A stretch of DNA of 64,000 nucleotides, from assembly GCA_963693305.1 (NCBI GenBank), contig OY855904.1:30692724-30756723 (forward strand), in the 5' to 3' direction. The DNA is from Meandrina meandrites. Its lineage: Eukaryota > Cnidaria > Anthozoa > Scleractinia > Meandrinidae. This document shows, one piece after another, positions 23,174-35,800 of this stretch (its first letter is position 1; every line of letters begins with the position of its first letter). Under the pieces are notes generated by a model. The model was not told the DNA's origin and searched no databases. It worked only from the letters and a program-made list of their open reading frames with translations. Both the position numbers and the translations under genes were made by a program.

Positions 23174-23336
23174 ACTTAGAACAAACGCCTATCAACAGAT
23201 GTCAACAACTACCGGCACCTTACAAAAGACTAATTAACGACATGAACAAAACCGACGAACAGACCACAAACAGAACGACTTAATTTGACTAACAATAGAC
23301 GGATCGAAACTGACCAATTACTGTTGACGGACTTAA

Positions 23337-24162
23337 GGAGGCTTACTACAGTTTTGAGGGGGTAAATGAGCCCAGCTTTTAACTCTTTAATAAAATGTCC
23401 AGAAAGGTTTTAGCTTTCACTTATTATTGTTTGTTGCATCCTACAACCAATGTATGCGACATTTGAGCAATATAGATGCTAATAAATAGCCAAAACGAAT
23501 GTCCGAGTGCTTAAGAGGAGACTGGGCACTAGTAGTTTCAGTGGCGTTTTTCTCAAAATCTGCCCGTACGACCCTACCTCAAAAATTCAGAAAATAGAAA
23601 TTGAATCAGATAAAACGTTCATGCAAAATAAATTAAAAATCTGTAAGACAGCTTTTTGGCAAAATAGGAAAATGTGGTTTTTTGCCTATTTTAAAAATAG
23701 CTCAAAATCTGCCTTACAGATTTGTTTTAGATTTTGACAGCTGACGCGATTCACCCCAAAAAATAAACTGTGAAAATTTCATTATGGGTCGTACGGTAGG
23801 TTTTTGAGATATTTTGAGCCGAAGTCAGGTTTTTACGACCTCCGACAAGAATCGAATTGCGCATGCCCTATTATTTGAGCACGTGCTCGTATGACACCAC
23901 ACGTTAATAGCGATGAAAAAAGCGAATTAGAACTCCTCTGTTGGTTGTTTATCAACCTATCTGTACTATTGTTTTCGTCCTATGACATGTCTAAAACCTT
24001 TTGAAACTTTCTGAAACTGTTAACTTTCGAAAAAAGGGCTCAAACTTGTTTTCGTTTCCTTTAGTGTTGCTCACGAAAGTTTTGCGAGCGCGAGCGATAT
24101 TGACGTCAGGCAGCCGAATAGTAGCGCACGCTCTTGCCTCGTAAAAACTGTAGTAAGCCACC
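23337..24162. mobile_element. 826-bp TTAA-flanked TIR element (piggyBac-type MITE) inside the PLE
   Basis: TTAA at 23333-23336 and 24163-24166 flank inverted ends GGAGGCTTACTACAGTTTT and GGTGGCTTACTACAGTTTT (one mismatch in 19). The other PLE arm shows the empty site GACTTAACACG (read from the complement of 22751-22759), proving insertion with TTAA duplication. TTAA targets are typical of piggyBac (also Kolobok). No transposase is seen; the longest internal frame (23507-23737) has no family resemblance. Confidence 0.85.
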
Positions 24163-24932
24163 TTAACACGAGTCTTACAGCCAATAACATCACGGCTAAA
24201 CTGACCAATCAGTTACTACGGACCAGTCTTATAACATCACCGACTGACAACAACTTTTCACTTGACTGTGAAGATGACTTCCGCAAAGGTTGTCGAAACG
24301 TCAGTCACCAACAACAGTTCTTCTCAGAACTACTCTCACCCGGACGATCACACTATACGAACTACTGATACTCCAGGGTTCAAACCATTTACTAGGTGCT
24401 TAATTTGTTGCTTCTAAAACAATGTGAAGATGTAAATGAGATGGAAATTTCAAGGAAGTTGAATGATACTATTATTTTAGATGCAAACAAACATAGAAAA
24501 CTTCATAAAAAGTATAGCCTACGAGCAGTTAGCATTTAGTGTAAGAGAACTTAGGAGAAACCAACTGTGCACAGAGTATGTCGGGCGAGCGTGCTATTTT
24601 CATATCGATTTCATAAAACGTTCCAATACGATTTCGTGTCCGCAAAGAGAGGTTCATCACTCTGTATCTTTTTCGTGTACGAGCATAATGTTGCTAATAC
24701 ATCAATAAAAGTTAGTCTCAATCCTATTGTTAAAAAATATTCATTTTAATAAGAAAAGAGAGAAAATATCAGTTACAGGTGTAGGTTTTTTGCGGAATTA
24801 TGCAGCGTAACAAATGCACCACTAAAACCGATGATAACACCTCTATCTAACTTGCTGGCCGCGTTCACTTATTGGACCCAGAGAAAAAAAAAGAATTCAA
24901 TAATACCTCAGGTTTGACTCGAGTCATCGATT

Positions 24933-25070
24933 GTATATGTTGTGGTTCAATTTTATCCTTGGTTCAAATTTTATTTCCCTTTGTTTTTAGCTCATTAGCA
25001 ACATTACCATACCCAAAAACAAAGGGAAATAAAATTTGAACCAAGGATAAAATTGAACTACAACATATAC
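24933..25070. mobile_element. Near-perfect palindromic MITE, 56-bp arms
   Basis: Arms 24933-24988 and 25015-25070 are complementary with one mismatch and enclose 26 bp. They begin GTATATGTTGTGGTTCAATT. A shortened relative lies at 27651-27702. Confidence 0.8.
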
Positions 25071-26879
25071 ATGTATAGCCATGGTCGCCCGCGGAGGCTT
25101 AGGGGCAGTTAGTAGGGGCGAGCTATAGCTAGGGAAAGTCTACTATTAAAGCAGACGAAAAAAATTCGGCGAAGAAGTCAATTTAATTCGCCCGCTATTA
25201 TAGGCTAAAACCATTTATAGATCCAATTTTCTTATATAATTGGTTTGATTTAATAATCGGTTTTGTGGATATTCTATAAATTATCATAATTTAGTGGGAA
25301 TGAAATTAAATTAAATTACTTCCGGAATTACTCATAATTATTTCAAAAACCTTTAAGTCGATCGAAAGAAATTACAAATGGCATATGTCTTATTGCATGC
25401 GGCAGGAACTTGCTTCCAAATACATTGAGTAGCATCAGAAGCATATCACGTATGGGTGATATGCTTCTGGTAGCATTCTAAGGCATTTCCAAATGGCTGT
25501 AAAATTTTGCAGAAAACTGTTCGCAACAATTAAATAGTGATTATATAGATCGGGATTATTTATTTTTAATGTTATTTGCGAGGATAACGTTTTCTATGTT
25601 CCGTTAGTGACCAAAAAACACTTAACAACAAATAAAAGCGAAAATATGAAAAACAATTTTGTCAACTAGCTAGAATTTTGTTTGCAGACATATCACACAT
25701 ATGCATAATTTTTCAGCTCCATTTTTATTTTATTAACTGATCTCAAATGCAACTCCACTCTTAAATGTACATAAGTATACTAATTAAATCAAATTTGAAC
25801 ACCCATTTTCATTTTTTAGCATTACTATTTATTTCACTAACCCGACCGCAATGTTTTCGCTAACGTTGGGCTTAATTTTATAATCTGATAAAAAAATATG
25901 TAAATACGACACATCTTTTGTACGTGATTATTTTTAACACTATAGTTATTAATCATTTTGTAATATTATTGTAGAATAGCTCTATAAAGAAAGTCTGTGA
26001 TTATTCTTTAGAAACCAGAGAGTACTCTCTTCAGGATAGAAATCAGTTCTCAGTTTAGTCTTCATAAAAATTTGTCTCCGTTTTTAATTAGGACTACTGG
26101 GCAAGGAAGGTAAGACTTTTGTATAATAACGGAATCGTAAAACGAAGGCTACTGTCGGATGTCTTGTTCGGGGAAATTGGCTTAATGTGATCCGACATTC
26201 TGGGTCGTTGTCATATTTCTCGGATCATCGAACGGCAACTTCGAAATCATGGTCACGCCATAAGACAGAAAAATACTTCATAATGCTGAACCCTCGTCTT
26301 GTCCGTGTCCATACTATAATGAGTTTTCGTTGATGAGTTTCTGAGTGAGGAACTACGCGAGCGCCTAAAGACGGCAACGGGAAGTTTTGGTGTGCATGAG
26401 AAAGACGAACAAAGCAATCTAGAGAGGAAAGACTTATGATTAGGGTGAGATTATATATTTATAGGGTTAAGTTTCCTTAGAATTGTAAACGAGTTTTATG
26501 GCCCCTGGGCATGGCATTTCTTGGAAGCAGTTTAATTTTACTTGCAAGCTGTAAGATAGTTCGGACCAAAACGTTTCGTAGCATGAATTTCAGAACGCTT
26601 CGGATTTATATGCAAAATAATTCCTGTTTTATTGTATATCGGTACATGCGGTACATATTAGTCAGATTTATTTCAACGAAGAACGTGTCCTACATTTCTA
26701 GTGGATATCAGGCCCGTGGCCAGTCATTTCTGGTAACCGAGCAAATGTGAAAGGAAAAAATAAAATGCCAAAAAAAAAGAAAAAAAATCGAAAATCGAAA
26801 AACACACCTCGCGCACACCTCGCAACTACTACACGTAGTCGAGGCAATCCCCCACGTGACCGCAGTCATCCAAGTCAAG
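25071..26879. other. Intergenic region upstream of the sorting nexin gene
   Basis: AT-rich sequence with no coding exon recognised. There is a 14-bp-arm hairpin at about 25437-25470 (CAGAAGCATATCAC and its complement). The last 150 bp contain the probable promoter and 5'UTR of the sorting nexin gene. Confidence 0.4.
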
Positions 26880-29800
26880 ATGGCGGACGATCGTGAACCT
26901 CCTGCTCTTTTCGACGACGATGCTGATACGCCAGAACCCAAGCCAGAAGAGCAAACAAACGGCGATCTTTTCATCGGGGAGACAACCGAGATTACTCTAG
27001 ATGACGGGGAGTCAAAGGAAGACGAAACCCCTGAAGAAAGTGATAAGGCAACTGGCGATCGAGCGGGAGGCGATCAGGAAGAATCGGCCGAAAGTTCAGC
27101 TGCAGCCTCTGTGGATGTCACAAATCTCTCAAAACCGAGCAAAGATGACAGCGAACCAGCTCCTAAAGAAAAAGCTGAGGTTGGAATGTAGCTAAGAGTT
27201 TGTCTTTCAGGCCAGTTTTCCGTTCAGGTCGAAAATAATCGATCTCAATTTCCCCTCCCATATTGGTTCCTTGTAGCTAATTTCGAGATAAACGGCGCAT
27301 TAAGGTTTCTGTTGGGTTTTAGCAAATTGGTTAATTAACGGATTAAAATTTGAAATATCGTCGTAAGCTTAAATTTTAATCAACGTTGTGATGTGCTAAA
27401 CACGTGTGATTTGTGTGATTTACCAAGTGCAGACCAGATCTCATTTGTTCCATTTATGGCATGACAGAATTACGACTTTTTCTGGGAGCATTTCTAGAAT
27501 AATTCCCTCCTAGAAAAGCCTGCTTGCAAAAAGCAAATATAAATAACAAATAGCAAATGTTTTCGAAAAGGAAAAAAGAAGACTATTAATTTTCATCCTG
27601 CCTGCAAACATATGTTATGTACAGTACAAGAGGAATGTATTTGTTGTGTATTTGTTGTGGTTAAATTTAAACCAAAGATAAAATTAAACCACAACATATA
27701 TATCGTGGCATGAGCAATAATTCAGGATTTAAACATGAAGAAAGGGCCATTAAAAATAGGAACCTGTGTGTTTTGTTGGGAAAAAGTCAGGAAACTGTTG
27801 CAAATATTAAAACCAGCATGGCTGTTCACAACCTGCTAGCATGTTTTAGGTGTTTGGTTGGTTAGGAAGCAGTGTCGAGAAGGGTTAGTTGGTGAGGTGT
27901 CATATTCGTTCACCTCTTTTCCCCAAACCTCTTGCAATATCTTATGATTGTCCTCATTCACCCTTTTTTGCACTGTTCGAACTCAGTGCTTTCAATATCC
28001 ACCAACATCTGAAAAAAAGGTGTCTGCTAGTTCACTAAGGGAAATCAGCTACTTTTTCTCCTAAATTGAAGTAACTAGACAAAGTTTTATTCTTTCGAAC
28101 CTTGCAGTGCTGGAAATTATAGTTGGTCATCAGACAGTCTGGCCAAATTTTGAAATTGCCTGACTAATTTTATAGTATGGCTGGACATCGTGACAGAGTA
28201 CCAATCTTGTTTACAGATCAAGTTCGCTTTTAAACGTGTTTAAAATCCCATGAAATCACAGCAATTCGTGCTTTGTTTGACAAGACTCTTCAAACATCTA
28301 TAAACATTAATTGAAAAAAAATCACCCCATTTTGCCTTGCTAAGCATTCTTTTACTTCATGTATGTATATGAATTGAGTCGTCAATGTGTAGTTCCAAAA
28401 AATATCCATACCTCCAACTCCGAGGGAATTTCAGATAACACCCTCCACTTTTCTACTGTTCAAAAACAATTAAATAATTATCTATTAGTATAAAATAGAT
28501 TATTTTTACCTCATTGGCATTAGTATCTCAATTACAAATGGTTTTTGGTGTACAGTACATGAAACACAAGAAATGAACAGAAGATTTTTTCAGTGACACT
28601 ACATGAAGTATGAGAGGAAATTGCTCTCTGTCTTAATCTAGGTGCAGATGTCAATATATGCATTGAACACAATGGAAGACGCTGTACATGATGGATTGTT
28701 TTGACTTCACAGATGAATTTAAACATTGTCATGGGACATTTGGCCTTGTAAACCTTTTTACAATACGAGAAAGTAAAGACAGAAAGCAAATTTATTGTGT
28801 GACTGGTTTTATAGCAAAGTTGAAACTGAAAAAGGAAGTTGCCTAGCCAAAATAATGTTGTTTGAATGGAAACCACATCAGAGATTTTCTTTCATTTTGT
28901 GGCAGGTAAATTACCTTCAAGTAACGCTAACCAGTAGGATTTCTTTAGATTTAAAGTGTGAATTGATTTTGTACTTTCAGTTTTTTATAATGTGCATTTT
29001 CAATGGTTGAATGAGTTATGTTTACAGATTCGATTCAATGTTAATTAATATGTGAAATTGCACCACCGTATAATATCAGAAGCCCTGTTTATGATCATTT
29101 TCCTTCTTTTGTCCATGCTAATGCCAAGGACAAAATACATGTAATTTCTTTCTTTAAACTTACTTGAGAGAGGTTTTGTTTCAAGAGAACATGTTGAACT
29201 TACTTTTGCAAGCAGTAAGGGGTCTTTTAACAGACAATCAAAGATGGTAACTGTATCTCAAAAAATATTATTATACATTGTAAATGACAAGTGCTACAGT
29301 CTACTAGTGAAGATTCTAAAAAGTAAAGCTGATATTGCTTATAATAAACTGTTTACATTCAATATTATTCATTTGTGCCATAAGATGAAATGTACCATGC
29401 AGTGACACTTTCATAAGAAAGAAATATGCAAATAAAAATTGATTACTTTATGTGATCTGTTTCTTGATCAGATATGTGGTAGAACAGAAATTTCAGAAAA
29501 TTCCTTCATCTGTGGAATTTTGTTTGTCAAATTTTGTTCACAGGAAAAAGAAGCTGCTGAGGAAGACGAAGAGGACGACACTTTTGACATGGATATTAAA
29601 GTCACAGATCCTGAAAAAATTGGTAGGTTTGCTTTTCCTTGTTTCAGCATTTGCTAAACTTTTGTTCTGCCAACTCCAAACCACATGTCAAAGTCTAGCA
29701 GTAGCAGAATTTCATCCTTGAAAGTAAAATATATTGACTGTAATATTTTACCTACATCCAACTTTCCAGGTGATGGTATGAGTTCTTATATGGTGTTCAA

Positions 29801-32800
29801 AGTAACAACAATGGTAAGTAACTATAAGGTTAATGGTTTTCAAGACAGATTAAACATGTGCTTTCTTTGAGCGGTTTATTGTCTAATATGAACCAAAATT
29901 ACAGTCTTAGTGACAACAAAAAACAACAATGGTAACTCATATTAGGTGGTCCAAGTTCAGGCAAACATTCTGTACATGTAATTCTAGTATCCACGTGTCC
30001 AATAAAACCCCAATTATAAATAAAAAACACTAAATAGTGTATACTGCATGAGACAAAAAGAGGAATATTTTCAATTCGGAACAGGTGTAGAGATGATTTT
30101 AATCAAGCTAAAAAGAAAATAATCATCATTATAATAAAAAAGATCATATTTAAAGTTAAGCATATATCACAGATGCAAGCTGAGGGATTCCCTGTAAAAT
30201 GGCCGGGTCACACTTGAGACTTTGAGCACTTGAACCTAAATTGAAATCGAGCCCTGAATTCATGCTAATGTACATTGCAAATCAGATGTTATTTCCACAG
30301 TGACTTCACAAATAGGTTAATAAGGTTGTGACCAATTTTTTTGTGTAGACAAGCATGCCAACATTCAAGAATTCAGAAACGTCAGTTAAGCGCCGATTCA
30401 GTGACTTCCTTGGTCTTCATGATCGGCTAAATGGCAAATTTCTTCACCTGGGCAGGATTGTGCCTCCTGCTCCCGAGAAGTCTGTTGTCGGTAAGTTCTA
30501 TTCATTGGGAAATTCTGAACTCAAGCTTAGTGGCCCATCAGCCTGCTGATTATTCTTGGTTTCAGTAGCATGAAGACTAACAGGAATCCATATTCACAGT
30601 TGTCTGATCTCCAAGATGACTAAAAATTCACATGCACAACCAAATTATTAAATTAACTTAACCACACAACAGCATTTTTTTTAAATTTTCATATGAGGTA
30701 CCTTCATTCTAACCACTCATTGTTCCACTTGGAACTTTTAGAAAACAGAGAATAATTTGCAACATTTTTTCCAAAGCAATTGCAATTTCTGCATCTAAAG
30801 TACATCCGCAGAAACACATGGACAATATAACTGTGTTCAGAATTGGTGAGATGTGGCAGCATATTGCCTAAATCATGGTGTGTCATTATCTCTGGCAAAG
30901 AATAAAAGGCCGTGTTGCTGTTTCACAAAATCCAGAGGCCCTGTGAGAGTATTTAAGTGTCTTGCTTAAGAAAATACATGTAGCACAATGTCTCAGGGCC
31001 AAAGCTGAAAACCCAGGCTGTTGGATCAAGAGAAGAGCACATGTACATCAGCCATTAGCCCCTTAGCACCTCTCGTGATTTAGGGTCACATCTACCATGT
31101 CTTCTGTAAACGTCCAGAATGTTTTAAAAGTTTTGTTTGTAATTTCCTGTGTACTCTGCAAAACTACGTTCCTGAAAGAAAATGTACAACAGCACTGATA
31201 AATATTTCAGATTGTCCAATAGATTTATTTATGATTTATACATCAGGTATGACTATGGTCAAGTTAGGAAAAGGAGAAGAAAATAATCCAGTTGATTTTA
31301 TCAACAAGAGAAGAGCTGCCTTGGAAAGGTAACAGTATTACACACAGGGTGTCCAGTTCCTATTTTTCCCTATCTTTTCCTATTTTTTGAGTATATTCCT
31401 ATTTTCTCTTATTTTTTAGATGAAACCTCCTATTTTTCCTATTTCTTGGCTGGTAAAGCCAAAATGTGTCACAAAATTAAAATTGGAATCCTACTTTTAC
31501 CGTAAACACCCGCAGATAAGCCGCACCTTTTTTCCAATAATCGTCGCTCAAAATCAGGGGTGCGGCTTATCTGCGGGAACATTTCAAAAAGGTGCCGTAC
31601 ATTTCAGTGAATTGACACTTTTATAGAAGCCTTCGTTAGCAGATCCTTTAAACGGTTTATGGCCGCTTTTCTAGAACAGGAAAACGTCACACAGCACAAA
31701 ATTTCCATTCCCCCACAAAGCTGTTTGCAGTGTCGACGGCGGCCTGTAATAAACTTCAACAGATCGATTGGCCCGGCCTCCATGAGCAAGAACTCGAGGA
31801 TTTGTGTGGTCGAAATTTGCCGTTTAGCACTTCGATGACAAATTGATTACAAAACTCTCTTTGTGCAACAAGTTTATCTCCAACAGTTGGCTCTCAAATC
31901 TATTTATTTGTGCATTACGATAGCCACGAACAGCAGATTCTCCCTCCATCTTGAAACCTGAGTAAACAAACATCGTTCTCGGCCTAGTCCCAGCATGTTC
32001 GATCTAATGCCTGGTTACTAAGCTCTGAACGTTCGACAAACGAAAACTAGCTTTCTTGTTCGCAAAAATCTGTGGAAAAAAGTGTTGAATGAAGAAATAC
32101 CTGTCAACAAGTACCAGAAAAAGATCAATCATATGTCAAAGTTAAACGAAATGATGCTCATTATATTAAAACGCTAAAATTGTGGGTAAGACTTTGATCT
32201 GTTCAATTCCGTTTCATTGCCCTAGTGAGTTACATTCGATGAAGAAGACTTCTGAAGACTCTTTTAAAAAAGTTTTTTTTCCAAAATTTAATTTTACGGT
32301 ATATGCTTTAGAAAAAGATTTAACGCAAAGCGGGCAACAGAATGACTTGGATGCTCTAAATTGACAAAAATATATCAGGTCCAACCATTGCTTGTTGGGC
32401 TTCTGTATAAAATGGGGTTGACAGGCCTGCCTGACTCCCTAACGCATGCTTCAGCCTTTTTCATAGTTTGGCTCTTTGAGAGGAAATTGCTTCTTTGAGA
32501 GGAAAACTACCTTGATATTTGTCAGTAATAACTTTTTCAGAACAGACTTGTACTGCTCGTTGCACTGTCATTTTTGTTCTTGCACTTAATTTAACATGTT
32601 TCCAGCGAAGTTTTGTTTGTTTCCATCCTACAGCATCAAGAAGGTGTTGGGATGTTATTTTCCGATCAGACAATTCCATCTTCCTATCTGGATTGACGAT
32701 GAAATTTCGCAACTTTTTTATGAGATGGGGGTAATCATAGCCTGTGTTGCAGACAAACTAAACCCCGGTATAGTCCGCCTGCGAACCAGGGACCAAAAGC

Positions 32801-35800
32801 TTGTTCCGCCCCCCGCGTGTTACCAGGGTTTTCTATAATAGCCTTTAATTGGCTCTTGCATATGGCCGTTCTTTCGTGCACGGTGATTGGTCGAGTGGAT
32901 CTTGTGAAATCATAGTTACGCTTTCGATGAATACCAGATATACAAAATAAACACGGCGGCGATCACGACAGATCAGTGGAAATTAGCGTTTGAAGCGGTG
33001 AAAAAGCAGTTGGAACCTGACATCCCTCCCGAGCAAATATTAGGGCAACAATGTTTTTGTTGCCTTCCAATTGTCGCAGATATTGTTCATTTGAAACCTC
33101 ATGGAACAAGTATGTCAGTATGGATGTGGCGGATGTGACAACTTTTACCTGGAGAGACATATTTAAAGTTTTACCGAAATGTTGGTCGTAGTTGCTAACG
33201 CATTTGGTATGTTTATTTTCTTTGCTGCTTTCACTCGCTGCCTTTGCACGTTCGGTTAGCATTCACAGCCCTACAAGATTTACATTTTAGTCACTTGTGG
33301 TTTAGAATGAACCGTCGGTGACAATCTGCAGGCATCAAAAGATTAAAGATTTTCCGAAACCGGTAGCCGGAGGGCCGGAGATTAACAAAAACATCGTTGC
33401 CAATGCTCGGGAAGGATGTCAGATAGTTTGAAGTTCTTTTCACCGCTTCAAGCGCTAATTTCCCACTGATCTGTCGTAATCGCCGCCGTGTTTATTTTGT
33501 GTATCTGGCAATTATCTGGCATTCATCAAATGCGTAACTATGGTTCCCCAAGATCCACTCAACCAATCACAATGCACAAAAGAACAGCCATACGCAAGAG
33601 CCAATTAGAGGCTATTATAGAAAACCCTGGTAAAACGCGGGGGGCGGAACAAGCTTTTGGTCGCTGGTTCGCAGACGGACTTTACCGGGGTTTAGTTCGT
33701 CTGCAACGCAGGCTAGGGTAATCAGAGAGCCACCCGATTGGTCTGTTACTGTTAAAAGGGCTAGAACATACCCAATTTTGAACATTTTATTTGTCGAAAA
33801 AATGCATGCGACTACAAGGAGCCATCACAAACATCATAAAGCACATTGAATTCCTTTACCATTAAAAATTGCCTTGGAAAGAACTTCAATAACTTTGCAC
33901 ACTAAGCCTTGTTAAAGTAGTCGTGTAGGGATAGGTTCATTCATGTAGGATGTTACGTATGCTTTGTATATATACGGTGTGAATTTCTTCCTGGTTCATT
34001 ACAACAAGTACTGCGGCTCTTGGTTTCTGTTTCGAGCCATCACACTCTGATGTTATTGGTCTACCAACTAGGGTCAGTTTGTGTTTCTTGATGAGGCTGT
34101 AGAATTCTGCAATACGAGGCGTGTTTCTTGTTTGACAAAGCCATTTATTGCCAACGAGGCAGCCGAGCCAAGAGGCGAGGCTGGCGAGGCGGCAGAATCA
34201 TAGAGCCGTGCGTATACCACAGATACCAGAAAAAGTCTCAACTTCAGCGTAAGGGACTTCTTTTTAACCATATTTGGGTGTAAGTAAACATCCCATATTT
34301 GGGTTGTATTGTTCTTCCAAACTGGTCCCCAGTCTCTCTCTCCTTGCTAAAGAGCAAATGGCCAAAATGGCATCCACACGGCTTGCTGTTAAAATTTTCA
34401 ATGTGCTCATTCACTCCTTTTACGATAAATACACCTTTATGGAACTCTAAATAAAGAGAATACCCTACAGAATACTCGACTGCCCAAAAAATGAACATCA
34501 AGGTCTTCAAAGCGATGAAATAATCTTTCGGCTTTGGAGTCCTTTGATTTCTGAAGATAGACACGAAAATCAAAAGCGGACTATTGACTTCAAATGGAGT
34601 TTTCTTGAGTTAGGAGAATGCCACGGTCGGGTAAATGCTACCTTTAAGTGTTGCTGTTGTTTATAGCAATTGTTTAACCGATGATTTCATCCCAAATCAA
34701 ATAAGGTTTATATTTTCACTCAAAGGAGTCAATACCAAGCGACACTCACTAAAATTACTGCATGTCATACACGCAAGAAAACTGAACGTTTTTTGCTGCC
34801 AACGGCAAATGTAATGTTTACTTGAATGTATTAAAATTCTGTCTCCACATATTCCTTCAGTGTCCGTTTTGGTTTTGTTTTCTATTCATTTTTTCGCTTG
34901 GGAATTGAGTTTTGCGTAAACATGATATCGAATGACAATTTGCATGCAAGACTGAAATCTGTGCCGTCATTGCTTGATTGGGTTGATTTAATACTGAAAA
35001 GCGTCTACAGAATCTTAGCAGTTTTGATTTTGGGATTCTATTTATGAGAAGTTCTTGAAATGCAACTATCCCTTTAAAAGATTAAAAGATTTGTCAAGAG
35101 TTATCAATCTGTCAAACCCGTGTCATTTAATATGAACACCAGAGAAAGAGCACTTTCTTCTCGTATTACCTAAACTATGATTTACCATATTTTGCTCATT
35201 TCAAATTATAAAGTTCTATCGAAAACCATTCGGTATCCGTTCTTACGAACAAACATGCATATTTCGCTTGTTGGCACTTACCGATAGGTACAACTAGTTA
35301 GTCATTTCATCTTTGTGATTCCCCTGGTAGAGATCTTTGATAAGTTGCTGAACTCTTTGGTTTGTCTCAACTTTTATAGTGTTGGATTGGGATAGCAGAA
35401 GGGGTGTAGGGAGGTTATCTTTGTCCATCAAAGTACTGTCGATTCTCCTATTTTTTTAGACAAAGTTTCCTATTTTTTCCTATCTTTTCAATCCTAAAAT
35501 TCCTATTTTCCTATTTTTTTGAGCAACTATGTCACTGGACACCCTGTACACATGACTATGTGTATAGTGTGGCTAAGCTATATCACAAAAAAAATATTTT
35601 TTTATGCTTTCTTTAATTTTTAGCTCCGTGGTGAATTATATCCTTTTGTTCAGTAAATTGTCTGAAATTCTAATGGTACAATGTTATGTGCCATAATTTA
35701 TGTACATAAACCCTAATTGTATGTACCACAAAAAGCTCTACCTGCTATTAATCTGACAATATGCTGGCACACAAACAGTGCTTACTTTTGTCTTTTTACT

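Larger units (their letters stand above)
22557..24364. mobile_element. Penelope-like element remnant in inverted-repeat arrangement
   Basis: The left arm (22557 to about 22945) and the right arm (about 23148-23336 plus 24163-24364) are inverted copies, both ending TAGTTCGTATAGT. The unique centre (about 22946-23147) encodes most of a GIY-YIG domain on the minus strand. The right arm carries the end of the same coding sequence on the plus strand. The right arm is split by the TTAA element at 23337-24162. Head-to-head or tail-to-tail joined partial copies are known for Penelope-like elements. The reverse transcriptase part is missing. Confidence 0.8.
31345..35546. mobile_element. 4.2-kb TIR element in SNX2 intron 5
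   Basis: The ends CAGGGTGTCCAG and CTGGACACCCTG are exact inverted repeats. TACACA flanks both sides (31339-31344, 35547-35552). Subterminal regions on both sides are rich in TTTTTCCTATTTTT-like units (31357-31430 and 35450-35518). The ends resemble hAT-type DNA transposons, but hATs make 8-bp duplications and I can show only 6. No transposase is recognised inside. It hosts a second TIR element (32738-33715) and a 19-bp hairpin (31509-31577). Confidence 0.75.

Noticed and set aside
27001..27195. Alternative frame over SNX2 exon 1
   Set aside because: It is a shadow of the acidic N-terminal exon, whose frame joins correctly to exon 2.
34244..34573. Transposase ORF of the 4.2-kb element
   Set aside because: The 109-codon frame shows no hAT dimerisation motif or other transposase signature that I can recognise.
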